From assembly GCA_033127725.1 (NCBI GenBank), contig AP026798.1, positions 1,674,001-1,738,000 of the forward strand: a stretch of 64,000 bases of DNA, written 5' to 3'. The DNA comes from Bombiscardovia nodaiensis (GTDB lineage Bacteria > Actinomycetota > Actinomycetes > Actinomycetales > Bifidobacteriaceae). A program made the translations under genes and the position numbers. The number at the start of each line of letters is the position of its first letter. The first letter of the stretch is position 1. This document shows, piece by piece, positions 12,601 to 20,498 of this stretch. The notes beneath the pieces are model-generated. The model did no database searches, was not told where the DNA came from, and saw only the letters and a list, made by a program, of their open reading frames with translations.

Positions 12601-12995
12601 AACAACTCAAAGCCACACCCGTCGGGTTGCAACGCCTCACCGTAACCGGCGTGAAATTCGACAACATACCCGCCCCCACCGGACCAACACTGGCCAACGG
12701 CACCAGCAACAAGTGGAACACCACCACACCACCCCACCCCACCGGCGACGTAGACACCACCATCGAATGGACCCTCGGCAACTACCCCCAAACCAACTAC
12801 ACCCTCACCTACACCTACTGGTTCGACCTCCCAGCCGCCGGAACCATACCACTCCAACGCTACAGCGGAAGCACCATCTTCACCCTCACCGCCATCACGG
12901 CAGTAACGCTCACAGGCCACCAACTGTCGAAGGCACGCAAGCGCAAAGCAGGCCGCCACTCACTCCGCCCGAATCAAACAAATTCCCGAAACTAA
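9648..12995 (+). CDS. Secreted surface protein with two RCC1 beta-propellers and an InlB B-repeat
   Basis: A 1115-residue exported protein. The start is ATG 9648, chosen over TTG 9639 because AGGGGA lies nine bases upstream. A signal peptide (MRRFRAINAIALTFALM... to about residue 33) is followed by an IPT-like strand (P-x-G-x-A-D-G-G). Seven RCC1-type units, each with an H/Y-x(2)-A...AWG-x-N...LG core, fill about residues 65-460. An InlB-type repeat ending in DGWF...MTLTAKW follows at about 515-590. The whole propeller plan then repeats with seven more units (about 600-1000) and a second IPT-like C-cap. The end reads LPAAGTIPL, a hydrophobic stretch and a Lys/Arg tail, suggesting a variant sortase signal. 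RCC1 propellers generally mediate protein binding, so adhesion is a reasonable inference; the ligand is unknown. Confidence 0.85.
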   Translation: MRRFRAINAIALTFALMILGGGGLFMPQAHADPITDAQGFSLNPTYGPADGGNDVAITPPFQTTLTFKRLIGGSIHTLGVTDDNTLWAWGFNSYGQLGNGTTSTSNVLPIKVKVPDGVQFRTDPDSLAVGLWHNLAIDTNGSLWAWGFNDRGMLGDGTTIDRSVPIQVQAPAGVKFKQVSASAYHSLALDTDGNVWAWGDNSYSRLGDGTATYRFTPVKITAPVPFTTVQAGQYHSMALDQDGNTWAWGKNTSDRNVVTGVLGTGDTTSATIPTPRKVLAPCHFKTISTTRGNAGFVFTLGISKETGDLYAWGDNQNGQLGDNTTITRTSPTLINTSTKFTTISAGAAHVLAVDTNHTAWAWGANNSTAGLIGFASIPGVLGDGTLIDKHTPVRVHTPTGVVGTDFKVDSVNAGFAMSTAIGSDGKAYAWGPNSYGQLGDGTTTNRPTPVQVAKPKIVITGITFDATNVVGFTHDNTTDLWHVKAPAHPVGKVKVRVKWTLNGTAQIDALLDYEYRTSYMVHFDLGQARGHTPLVPDQAVVSGEPIKWPDPMPTWANHWFDGWFKTDGNPWDFSKPVTASMTLTAKWEAYQFTLNPNSGSTNGHAKTVVTAPDPPKGIRYTQVTAGWYHSVAIGSDGNTYAWGHNQYGQLGTDDTTGTNQSQPVRVHTPTGVHFISVDAGYWHTFATGSDGKLYAWGFNGDGRLGVGGVASQLKPAPVKTDNLPAGTRLVTASAGGYHSLGIDSNGQLYTWGGNDKGELGTNDLTGRLIPTPVTTNIPTGTRFKQVSAGFQYSEALDTNGHLYAWGENANGQLGVNDYTQRNIPTPVITDNITPGTQIAQVSSGAYHTLATDTNGRPYAWGNNNNGQLSITGITQAPKPTPINTTGITPNVRIESVKAGAYYSMALDNNGRAYTWGYNDYGQLGSNDLTQHNLATAINTDNITVNTRIIQITGNYYHSLAINNQYTTYAWGANSNGQIGNGTTTQQLKATPVGLQRLTVTGVKFDNIPAPTGPTLANGTSNKWNTTTPPHPTGDVDTTIEWTLGNYPQTNYTLTYTYWFDLPAAGTIPLQRYSGSTIFTLTAITAVTLTGHQLSKARKRKAGRHSLRPNQTNSRN

Positions 12996-13100
12996 AACAT
13001 TTGGCTCGCACCCAACCCAGCCTTCAAGGCCGAAACGAAGAAAACAACGCAACGGAAGGACCAGCGCAGCGCAGCCCCAAACCCGCGATGCGCCAGCGAG

Positions 13101-13169
13101 CTGTCGGTGGGGTTGGGTTGCCAAGCAATAAGAAGTTCCCCTTGGCTCCACAACCAACCCCACCAACAG
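13101..13169. repeat. Long imperfect inverted repeat downstream of RCC1 gene
   Basis: CTGTCGGTGGGGTTGGGTTG at 13101-13120 is complementary, with one mismatch and one bulge, to 13151-13169. CCAAG at 13121 and CTTGG at 13141 extend the stem inwards. No T-run follows, so it is not a classical terminator. It may act as a transcript-end stabiliser or be a dispersed element. Confidence 0.65.
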
Positions 13170-13274
13170 CGCCCCCAGAGCAAAAACGCACCAATCCAGC
13201 GCACAATCAGCGCCTCAAAGAGACGAAACGTACCAATCAAAGCGCAAACCAAGTAACACTCACGTCCACCAGCG

Positions 13275-13284
13275 CCCCCCCCCC
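13275..13284. repeat. Homopolymer run C10
   Basis: Ten consecutive C in the intergenic region, about 100 bp past the stop codon of the polysaccharide lyase and 280 bp past that of the RCC1 gene. It is not inside a credible reading frame. Confidence 0.9.
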
Positions 13285-13292
13285 GGCCGTAT

Positions 13293-13388
13293 AGAAACCG
13301 CTAGTTTGGAACCGATAGCACTTACACAAGGGTAAGGGCTGCGGCATTTCCGACATGTGAGTAGAAACTGCCAGTTTGGAACCCGCTA
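13293..13388. repeat. Two direct repeats of a 26-bp element
   Basis: TAGAAACCGCTAGTTTGGAA at 13292 recurs as TAGAAACTGCCAGTTTGGAA at 13362, 70 bp away, with two differences; both are followed by CC and then a GATAG or GCTAG. The second copy overlaps the stop codon of the polysaccharide lyase gene. Confidence 0.75.
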
Positions 13389-16001
13389 GGACTTGGGCAC
13401 GAAGTAGCGGGCGTCTACCCAGCGGTTGCCTCCTAGGTTGTACATGGTCTTGGTGCCTTTCTTGGCTACCTTGAAGAACTTCCAGACTGTGCCCTTGGGC
13501 AGCTGCCTGGTCCAGGTGCGCTGGTCGGGCGACGTCCAGGTTTTGATGCCGAAGCCGGACGGGGAGGTGATGGTCCCCCAGCCAACTTGCTCGCTGATCT
13601 GCCAATCCTGCGCCTGCTGGCCGGAGAGCGCGAACGCAATTGAGCGCCCGTCTTTCGAGGCCGTATTGACGGTGACCCGGAAGGAATTGCCCAAATCGGC
13701 GACCGTGACCCTGCTGTCGTCGGCCCTTACGCTGCGAGCACCGTTCTTGGGAACGTCGAAGGAGAGGGTGCTCTGGCTACGGCTGGGATCGGCGACCGTG
13801 TAGACCGTCTCCTGCCCTTGAGGCCGCTTCATCAGCGCGCCGGGCGTGTTGGCAGTGATTGAGTCAACGCTGCCTGCGGATTGGAAGGCGATCATGGTGG
13901 TGTGCGTTTCCAGATCGACGATAGCCTGCTGGTCGGCGTCGTTCTTCAAGACTTGCACCGTTGGTGTCGTGCTCTCCTGGGCCAATTCCGTCTGGCTGGC
14001 TCCGGGCAGCAGGCTGTACGCATAAGTGGCACTAGCGGGCGCATTGCCGTGCTCCAGGGCCAAAGTAGCGTATTCGCGGGTGATTGGCGTGGGGCTCTCC
14101 CCCGTATTGATGCCTGACCAGCTGCCAGTTTGGGTCTTGCGCGCCGTGCTCACCTGCGCATTCTGCAAGAAGGTCACGCCCAAATTGTCGGTCGCATTCT
14201 GGCTGGACAGGAGCGCCCAGTGGGGGTTAGTCAGGGCCTGCTCAGCCGTAATGGTCTGTCCGTCTACGCTCAGGGTCTGCCCGGCGGCAGCGTCAATTTT
14301 GCGGTTCAAAACGGAGGTTTCCACTGCTTTGCTGGCGTCGGTGGAGTTGATGCCCGCGCCTAGAGCCACAATCTTGTCGCCTAGGAAGAACCAGGATTTC
14401 TTGGCTTTGAGCGGGCTGCCAGTCACCTGACTCATGGACTCGGACAGGGAGGCGAACCCGTTGCTGCCGTCAGAGACGCCGCCAGCCCAGGACTCGGTGT
14501 TGGCGTAGTTGTGCCAGTTGATTAAGCGCCCCAGCTGGTGGTCGGTGGTCACGCCTTCGAGGGCCGTTGGGTCCACTGTAGGCCAGTAGCCGTCGTCGTA
14601 AGGGTGGTCGCCATTGAACACGTAGAGGGCTCCCGCGCCCTGGTAAAAGCCCTTTTTGTTCTCATTGTTGCCAAATTCGAAAGAGGAGACGTCGGGCGCG
14701 AACATGCTCACCGCGGCCGAATACTTGCCGTTGTGCTGCACCATTTGCGCGTTGCGGGCGTACATCTTGTTGAGCGTGTATGGCTGCGCTGGGTGCAGGT
14801 TGTCCTGGCGGATCTTCTGCAGGGTTTGAATGGCGAAAATAGAGAGGCCGTCGTAATACTGGCCCAGGTCGCTGACAGCAGCCAGTGCTTCGTTAATCAT
14901 GCCCGAGTACTTGCGCTGGTAGGCCGCGTCTGGGTTGCCTTGGCTGATGATGGCGAAGTCGACGAGCATGTCTCGGCCGGAGAGGCTACTTTCGGCGGCC
15001 TGCCGAGAAACGCCGCGCCCGCGGGTCAGGTCCATCAGCTGCTCCCGGTACATGAGCGGCAGGAAGGAATCATCCAGATACTGGTAGACGGAGCTCAGCC
15101 AGGAGATGGAAGCGAGCTTCCTGCTGCCCTGGAACATATTCACCAGGCTAGCTACCTTGCCCAGGAGCACGGCCCCGTAGCCGCCGTTGTAGGGGACGGT
15201 GCTGTGCTGGATGAAGGAGCCGTCCGCGTAGAAGCCGTCGCCGGAGGTCACTTGCGCAAAAGCGGTGCCCATGGAGGCGAGCGCCTGGTTTTCTTGGGTG
15301 TCGTCACCGGCGAGCACGCCCATAATCAGGCTGGCATAGCACTTGTCGAGCAGGTTGGCGCCGGTTTCGGTGACGCCGTTCAGGCGCTTGGCTGGGTTGG
15401 GGATGAAGCGCTTGAAAATGCGCTGGTAGCCTTGCATGTCTTGTGGACTCCAGAAGTCACGAGTCAGGTCGAGCACCTTCACAAAATCAATGGGCACGCC
15501 AATTTCGAAGTGCCACCAATTGCCGTAGGTGCGGCTGCTTTCGCTGTAGGCCTTGCTGGTGAACCACTGCCAGGCGGCCACTATCTTGTCTTTCAAGTCG
15601 CTCTGATGGTAGTAGCGGGATTCGGGCGTTTGGTAGAGCACGGCCATCTGCACCATATTGTCAGCCATGGAGTTGAGCTGGTCTGAGGCCGTTTTCCAGG
15701 CTGTCAGGTCGCTAAAGAGCTTGTTGGGGTCCGATAGGACAAGCTTGTCCAGCACATCGTTTTGCAGCGCTTGCTCTTTGCTGGCGATGATAGTGGTCAC
15801 TGCGGAATCGGGCGGGTTGTTCGCCCTGCCCACGAGTTCTGTCTGCAAATTTGCTAACACCTGGTCACTCTCCGATGCGTAAGCTGCGGGCTGGCGACCA
15901 ACCCAAACGCCCACTATCATTGCCAGGCTCGTCACTAGAGCCACGGCCGCTACTGCTATCCGTCGGACATTGCGCCGTCTTACCAATTGCCCCTTACCCA
16001 T
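13386..16001 (-). CDS. Secreted polysaccharide lyase family 8 (hyaluronate/chondroitin/xanthan lyase type)
   Basis: An 871-residue exported enzyme that cleaves acidic polysaccharides by beta-elimination. The start ATG 16001 has GAGGAGG upstream. A twin-basic signal segment (residues 1-42) precedes the alpha/alpha toroid. Family-8 landmarks are NWWHFEIGVPIDF (catalytic Asn, ~res 180), DGSFIQHSTVPYNGGYG (His and Tyr, ~res 250-265) and RGRGVSRQ (catalytic Arg, ~res 325). The beta-sandwich domains follow. The final ~45 residues (KGT-x-W ... GNRWVDARYFV) resemble an SLAP/GW-like wall-binding module, so the enzyme may stay on the cell surface without LPXTG anchoring. The exact substrate (hyaluronan, chondroitin or xanthan) cannot be read from sequence alone. 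Confidence 0.88.
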   Translation of the reverse strand: MGKGQLVRRRNVRRIAVAAVALVTSLAMIVGVWVGRQPAAYASESDQVLANLQTELVGRANNPPDSAVTTIIASKEQALQNDVLDKLVLSDPNKLFSDLTAWKTASDQLNSMADNMVQMAVLYQTPESRYYHQSDLKDKIVAAWQWFTSKAYSESSRTYGNWWHFEIGVPIDFVKVLDLTRDFWSPQDMQGYQRIFKRFIPNPAKRLNGVTETGANLLDKCYASLIMGVLAGDDTQENQALASMGTAFAQVTSGDGFYADGSFIQHSTVPYNGGYGAVLLGKVASLVNMFQGSRKLASISWLSSVYQYLDDSFLPLMYREQLMDLTRGRGVSRQAAESSLSGRDMLVDFAIISQGNPDAAYQRKYSGMINEALAAVSDLGQYYDGLSIFAIQTLQKIRQDNLHPAQPYTLNKMYARNAQMVQHNGKYSAAVSMFAPDVSSFEFGNNENKKGFYQGAGALYVFNGDHPYDDGYWPTVDPTALEGVTTDHQLGRLINWHNYANTESWAGGVSDGSNGFASLSESMSQVTGSPLKAKKSWFFLGDKIVALGAGINSTDASKAVETSVLNRKIDAAAGQTLSVDGQTITAEQALTNPHWALLSSQNATDNLGVTFLQNAQVSTARKTQTGSWSGINTGESPTPITREYATLALEHGNAPASATYAYSLLPGASQTELAQESTTPTVQVLKNDADQQAIVDLETHTTMIAFQSAGSVDSITANTPGALMKRPQGQETVYTVADPSRSQSTLSFDVPKNGARSVRADDSRVTVADLGNSFRVTVNTASKDGRSIAFALSGQQAQDWQISEQVGWGTITSPSGFGIKTWTSPDQRTWTRQLPKGTVWKFFKVAKKGTKTMYNLGGNRWVDARYFVPKS

Positions 16002-16169
16002 AGATCCTCCTCGATCACTAGGCCCTATCGAACATTTTCCTCAAGTCGATAGCTGATACAGGTTCCCAACACAAGGCAGCAATGCCTTGGGTTTGATTTT
16101 ACACTATATCTGGGAAATACTGCCCAGCACGACTAGCAATGCCGGACGCTACCGCTCTAGCCCGGGTGC

Positions 16170-18389
16170 TCAGTAGGCGCGGTGACGGCCAGAGGGCAGG
16201 AAGTTGTGGAGGAAGCGGTCGTGGAGCAGCCAGAGGATGAACGCCATGAGGGTGAGGCCGGCCAGAAGCATGATGCCGATGCCTACGCCGCCGGTCAGCG
16301 GCAGGGCACCAGAGAAGGGGTCGCTCTCGGACTGAGTCCAATTGACCACGCCCACGGTCACGTCCTGATTCTCGGCGTTTTTGAAGGTCCCGGCCGTGAT
16401 GTGAGCCGCATAGTCGCGCAGGGCGAGCTGGCTGGTGTCTGCGGCCAGTTTGGTGTGGTTGTAGACCAGGGTTTCCGGTGCGGAGCCCTGATACTGGCTC
16501 AAGTCCACGGTGGTAAACAGGGTTGGGGAGAACTGGTAGGCAGTGTTGATGTATGGATTGGAACTAGGATCGAACGGAATGCCCGGGTCCTGCAAAATAT
16601 GCGTGTGGCCACCGCTGTACTCCAGCAAGCCGAACTTAAGCTGGTTGGCATCTGAGCGAACTTTTCCATCCGCCCCGAAAATGGGGAGGCCAACGAAAGT
16701 AACGATACCCTGCCCGTTTGGCTGAGCCGCAGCGTAGTTGGGTATAAAGCTTTGGCTTTCACTGGTTTTGTTGGCTCTCGCCTCTACAACTGTTACACCG
16801 GCAGGCACCGGATCGCCGGTCTTGTAAAAATTACCGTCTGAATAGAGGAAGCTGGTTTTGTCGTCGGGCTTGGTCAGGCGGAATACTGCGTCAACCACTC
16901 CCAGGTTGGATTGCAAATTGGTCTTGGCAAATTGCAAACCAGCCGAGGGCACCCAGGCGGAAGCGGTAATGAGCGGCCTGGGCTTGAGCGTGCCGCTCGT
17001 ATTATCGAAATTGTCAACGTGGTCCACATGCACAGTGTTCAGCAACTCGCCTGCCGGAGAAGCCTCAGAGTCCCCTACGCTCGTCACTTTCGTCTGATAG
17101 GTAATGGTCACCCTCATGTTGAGGTGCTTGGCGGCCACGCTTGGACTAAAAGCCCTGGCAAAATCAATTTTGTTCCATATGTAATGTAGGAACGTAGTAC
17201 CCTGTGACCACGAGTCGTACATGAGGGGCGTACTATTCAAGTTACCATTCCAATTCCACACAGGCCAGCGCGGCCCAGCGACAGAAATCGTTCCATCGTC
17301 AGACGAATAGGGGTCTAAAGGCAGTTTTGAGGCACCAGCATGGCTCGTGCCGTCGTCATTAGCCATGTTCATGTCCGTCGTGTGCTCGGTGCCGTCCTCC
17401 TCTTCCCAGCTTCCCTCAGCATGGGAGGAGTGAGGCACGTACTGGAGCGAAGAGGGCAGGCGGTCCTCCATCTCGTAGCAATCTGGGTGGGGACCTGTGG
17501 TGAGGCATTGCGTCATCTCGCTCAGGTCGAGCTTGCCATCATAGCTGAGCCCGGCGTGCCGGGTCTCGTCGTAGAAGCGCTGGGTAATCTCCCAGGTAAT
17601 CGTGTCGCCCGCCTGGGCCACCAGGTCTGAGCGCGCGTTGCCAGCCGCGTCTTTGACCTCCACAGCCCGTTTGGTCAGCTGTTGCTCGGTCTTGTTTTTC
17701 GGAAAAATGTGCACATTGTACACAAAACCGTCTTCGCTTGTTGTCGAAGTCACATTGCCTGAGGCATCAGTCGTTTTTGTGGAGTTCGTAGCCCGGTAAG
17801 GCAGGTCAAAAATGCTGGGCTCAGCCATCTTGTAACCGTCAGTGCCAGTGTTGTAGGGCGAAGAAGTTTCCTCTAGCAAGTAATAATGCTCTCCAGCCGG
17901 AAGCTGGGCAAGAGCCCCGTCGCTCGCATTTAGCCACACGCCCGAATCGCCGGGCCCCTTCACGCCGCCGGTAACGATCATGCCCTTGCTGTCCGTTGTG
18001 CCCTTGTAGACCGGCCCTATGCGAGTGTAGGTGCCGTCGTCTGCCCCTGGGGTTGCCGGGGGCTTCATCTGCCCAGCCGTGTGCCCCGCAGTAGGCTCAA
18101 TCTGTGTCAAGGTAAATTGCACACCAATGCCCGGTGCCCTTCGTGCCCGTGCAGCATCCTGGCTCGATCCCGTCGCCTTGTGACCGCCGGTGGCCGTGAG
18201 CCGCTTCGTAATCGTCAGCGTAGGGTGGATGGAAAGGTCGGGCGTAGTGCCCGCATGGAAATTGTCAGTAGAATTGTAGGTAGCTTCTGTGCCGGCCCAA
18301 GCCGGAACCACCAGCAGAAGAGGCAACAGCGCCAAGGCAGCACAGAGCAGAGCAGCTACCAGCCGCCAACCCTTGAGTACTCTGCCCAC
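16170..18389 (-). CDS. LPXTG-anchored fimbrial-type protein with isopeptide (D2) domain
   Basis: A 739-residue surface protein from a GTG start. The signal peptide spans residues 1-33. The N-terminal domain ends in the pilin-like motif VHIFPKNK (~res 240), a variant of the YPKN motif whose lysine is joined to the next subunit by class C sortases. A fimbrial isopeptide D2-type domain follows (DTITWEITQ ... YEMEDRLPSSLQY), then a SpaA/Cna-B-like domain with E-box-like residues. The end reads LPLTGGVGIG, a hydrophobic helix, and RHRAY. No sortase gene is adjacent; the only class C sortase in the window is at 47 kb. It may be a single-gene pilin or a monomeric adhesin. Confidence 0.8.
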   Translation of the reverse strand: MGRVLKGWRLVAALLCAALALLPLLLVVPAWAGTEATYNSTDNFHAGTTPDLSIHPTLTITKRLTATGGHKATGSSQDAARARRAPGIGVQFTLTQIEPTAGHTAGQMKPPATPGADDGTYTRIGPVYKGTTDSKGMIVTGGVKGPGDSGVWLNASDGALAQLPAGEHYYLLEETSSPYNTGTDGYKMAEPSIFDLPYRATNSTKTTDASGNVTSTTSEDGFVYNVHIFPKNKTEQQLTKRAVEVKDAAGNARSDLVAQAGDTITWEITQRFYDETRHAGLSYDGKLDLSEMTQCLTTGPHPDCYEMEDRLPSSLQYVPHSSHAEGSWEEEDGTEHTTDMNMANDDGTSHAGASKLPLDPYSSDDGTISVAGPRWPVWNWNGNLNSTPLMYDSWSQGTTFLHYIWNKIDFARAFSPSVAAKHLNMRVTITYQTKVTSVGDSEASPAGELLNTVHVDHVDNFDNTSGTLKPRPLITASAWVPSAGLQFAKTNLQSNLGVVDAVFRLTKPDDKTSFLYSDGNFYKTGDPVPAGVTVVEARANKTSESQSFIPNYAAAQPNGQGIVTFVGLPIFGADGKVRSDANQLKFGLLEYSGGHTHILQDPGIPFDPSSNPYINTAYQFSPTLFTTVDLSQYQGSAPETLVYNHTKLAADTSQLALRDYAAHITAGTFKNAENQDVTVGVVNWTQSESDPFSGALPLTGGVGIGIMLLAGLTLMAFILWLLHDRFLHNFLPSGRHRAY

Positions 18390-18640
18390 CGGACACCATC
18401 CCCAATACAGTGCTCACCCAGCCAGGAACCGCCCGGCCACGGGTATAGAAATCCAACCGTCCATATGCTCTCACAGCCCTCACTTCCCCAAGCGCGCACC
18501 GCGAGCAGCACTTACTAACTATACAAGAACCACCGGTCGGCAACTTTGTTGAACCAGTGAATAATCTGGACGTGCCAGCGCTCCTGTTCCTCCCAAAAAA
18601 AGAGCCGTCAGCAGGCGACAGTCAAAGCAAGACCAGCAAG
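18390..18640. other. 251-bp intergenic region
   Basis: No gene, repeat or clear terminator was recognised between the pilin-like gene and the small membrane protein upstream of it. Confidence 0.5.
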
Positions 18641-19297
18641 CTACTGCACAATAAGCGGCACCGGCGCAGACTTGACTTTAGGATTCGACTTGAGTTCCAA
18701 CTGCGCCTTGTAGGTGCCCGGATTGACGCGGGGCAGGTTCTCATCTGGCTGGCACTGGTCGCCCGAAGCGTTGGCATTCCAACGAATCTGCTGGTCGTCA
18801 CGGTCGCCTTGCGCCATGAGCAGGAGGCGGGAATCCACCGGGCAGGAGTCGGAGCGCCATATGGTTTGCTCCCCCGAGGTAATGACCAAGACGCGCGAGT
18901 TGTTGGCCGCGTCTATCAGGCAGGAGTCGGAGCCTTGGTGGCGGATGGAGGCTGTGAAGTCAATGAAACCGCCCACCGTGGTCGTAGGCTGTGGTGCGTC
19001 TAAGACTAGCTGTGTGTTCGAGGCCCCGCAGTTGGGAACGCTCGACTTTTTCTCTTCTTTCGTAGGTTTGCTGCTGGGAGCCTTGCTGGCCGGCTTTTTG
19101 CTGGTCTTGGGCTTGGGCACGGCCGAACGTGAACTGGCGGTCGCGTCTTGCTCCTCCCGCCAGCGGGCCAGCGAGCGCACACCAGCCGACACGCCCCAGG
19201 CCAACCCCGCCACCAGAACTAGCGCCATGCAGGCAGCCACTATTCGCCGCCTGCGATACACTTTGCGCTTCTGCTCGCTGATCTTCCGCTTTGCCAT
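18641..19297 (-). CDS. Membrane-anchored extracytoplasmic protein of unknown function
   Basis: A 218-residue protein. A very basic N-terminus (KRK...YRRRR) is followed by one transmembrane segment (residues ~22-42) in an N-in orientation. A Ser/Lys/Pro-rich linker (~res 55-85) leads to an exported beta-rich domain with four cysteines (CGAS, SCLID, SCPVD, QCQPD), probably forming disulfides. No family was recognised with confidence; DUF4232-like or PASTA-associated stalk proteins are possible. It ends 18 bp upstream of... the next gene leftwards is the pilin-like protein, and mutY ends 18 bp away on its upstream side, so it probably follows mutY in one transcript. Confidence 0.6.
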   Translation of the reverse strand: MAKRKISEQKRKVYRRRRIVAACMALVLVAGLAWGVSAGVRSLARWREEQDATASSRSAVPKPKTSKKPASKAPSSKPTKEEKKSSVPNCGASNTQLVLDAPQPTTTVGGFIDFTASIRHQGSDSCLIDAANNSRVLVITSGEQTIWRSDSCPVDSRLLLMAQGDRDDQQIRWNANASGDQCQPDENLPRVNPGTYKAQLELKSNPKVKSAPVPLIVQ

Positions 19298-19315
19298 ACG
19301 CTTTATTCTAGCGGC

Positions 19316-20242
19316 TCACCGGGGCAAGTGGGCCCCGCCCCCGGGCTCAATCTCAATCAGACCGTCCTCGTCCAGCGAAGCCAGGCAGGAACCCAGCTGG
19401 GCAGCATCCGGCCAGAGCTGGTCAATGTCCGCCTGTCCCAGGGACTCACCAGCGGGCAATTCCCGTAGGGCTGCCAAAATCAGGCCGCGCACCTGCCTGT
19501 CGGTCCCCTGGAAGCGCTGCCGGGGACGGGTGCGGCCCTGGCCAAGCCCAGGCCTGCCGGCCGCCAGAAATGCACAGACCCCGGCCAGGGGGCAGTCCTG
19601 GCAGGCGGGCGACTTGGCCGTACACACCAGCGCGCCCAGCTCCATGGTGGCCTGGTTCCAAACGGCTGCTTGCTCGGCTCCTTGCGGCAAAACAGCCTCG
19701 GCGAGTTGGCGATCTTCCGGCTTGGTGGCTCCTCCGTGCGATTCCACTCCCGCGAAGGCTCGGGTGAGCACCCGACGGATGTTCGTGTCGAGCACAGGCA
19801 CCCGCTGGCCGTAGGCAAAGGAGAGCATGGCGCTGGCCGTATAGTCGCCGATGCCGGGCAGGGAAACCAGCTCCTCGTAAGTGTGGGGCAGCTGGTTGTC
19901 AAAGCGGTCGCGCACCTGCACCGCACACTCCTTGAGCCGCAGGGCCCGGCGCGGGTATCCCAACCGCCCCCAGGCAGTAATCACTTCGGCCGTGGAAGCC
20001 TGGGCCAGCGCCGCCGCATCGGGCCAAGCGCGCATCCAATCCTGCCAGTAAGGCACCACCCGGCTCATCTGCGTCTGCTGGCTCATCACCTCGCACACCA
20101 GAATCCCCCAAGGCGTAGCCCGCCCAAACCGCCAAGGCAAATCGCGCGCGCTCGTCTCCCACCACGCCCCCAAAGCACGGTGTGCCAGCACAATATTTGT
20201 CTTTTTGATTGTCGTTTCGGCCATTATCGATCTGTCTACCAT
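19316..20242 (-). CDS. mutY: A/G-specific adenine DNA glycosylase
   Basis: Removes adenine mispaired with guanine or 8-oxoguanine. The catalytic Glu sits in LVCEVMSQQTQ, the helix-hairpin-helix reads LPGIGDYTASA, and the catalytic Asp is in VLDTNIRRVLTR. Four cysteines (C-TAKSPA-C-QD-C-PLAGV-C) bind the 4Fe-4S cluster. At 308 residues it lacks the C-terminal Nudix-like 8-oxoG recognition domain of longer MutY proteins, as in several actinobacteria. Two starts are possible, ATG 20242 or ATG 20224; neither has a good ribosome-binding site. Confidence 0.93.
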   Translation of the reverse strand: MVDRSIMAETTIKKTNIVLAHRALGAWWETSARDLPWRFGRATPWGILVCEVMSQQTQMSRVVPYWQDWMRAWPDAAALAQASTAEVITAWGRLGYPRRALRLKECAVQVRDRFDNQLPHTYEELVSLPGIGDYTASAMLSFAYGQRVPVLDTNIRRVLTRAFAGVESHGGATKPEDRQLAEAVLPQGAEQAAVWNQATMELGALVCTAKSPACQDCPLAGVCAFLAAGRPGLGQGRTRPRQRFQGTDRQVRGLILAALRELPAGESLGQADIDQLWPDAAQLGSCLASLDEDGLIEIEPGGGAHLPR

Positions 20243-20290
20243 GTAACGATGTCCGCGTCAAACAACACTTTTGCCACAGCTACTTTCATT

Positions 20291-20461
20291 TCATACAAGA
20301 GAAACAATAATAGCTCTTCCTCTAGGCTGCCGTTGTGTACGTCCTTCGTCCACAAGAGCGTCGAGAACATTTCTCATGGTTGCCGACACTTGAGAATAAC
20401 CCGGTGCTTTGCTTAATGCTGTTCTATACTGATTGGTATATTCATCTAAGCTCCGAGCTGT
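20291..20461 (-). pseudogene. Decayed gene fragment, unknown product
   Basis: A 56-codon open stretch without a start codon, ended by TGA at 20291. It reads as a protein-like C-terminus (SLDEYTNQYRTALSK ... VLDALVDEGR ... AIIVSLV) rather than random sequence. A stop codon precedes it at 20462 and all three frames are closed shortly upstream. It may be the tail of a small regulator or antitoxin; no family was recognised. Confidence 0.35.
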
Positions 20462-20474
20462 CTATATTGCTACA

Positions 20475-20498
20475 TGTATCAATACATGTATTGATACA
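20475..20498. promoter_or_regulatory. Perfect 24-bp palindrome, operator-like
   Basis: TGTATCAATACA is followed directly by its exact reverse complement, with no spacer. It lies in an AT-rich patch between mutY and trmL, 14 bp upstream of the decayed minus-strand fragment and 127 bp upstream of trmL. The form suggests a binding site for a dimeric regulator. Confidence 0.7.

Larger units (their letters stand above)
12996..13385. other. 390-bp intergenic region with hairpin, C10 tract and direct repeats
   Basis: This gap between two convergent genes contains no convincing coding sequence. It holds the long inverted repeat at 13101-13169, a run of ten C at 13275-13284, and two copies of a ~26-bp element (13293-13318 and 13363-13388). 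Confidence 0.6.

Noticed and set aside
11832..12959. Gly/Val-rich open frame on the minus strand opposite the RCC1 gene
   Set aside because: Product composition mirrors the repetitive ACC/AAC codons of the RCC1 gene; no signal, motif or credible start.
12713..13294. His/Pro-rich open frame spanning the RCC1 stop and hairpin
   Set aside because: Frame created by repeated CCA/CAC bases; no domain and no ribosome-binding site.
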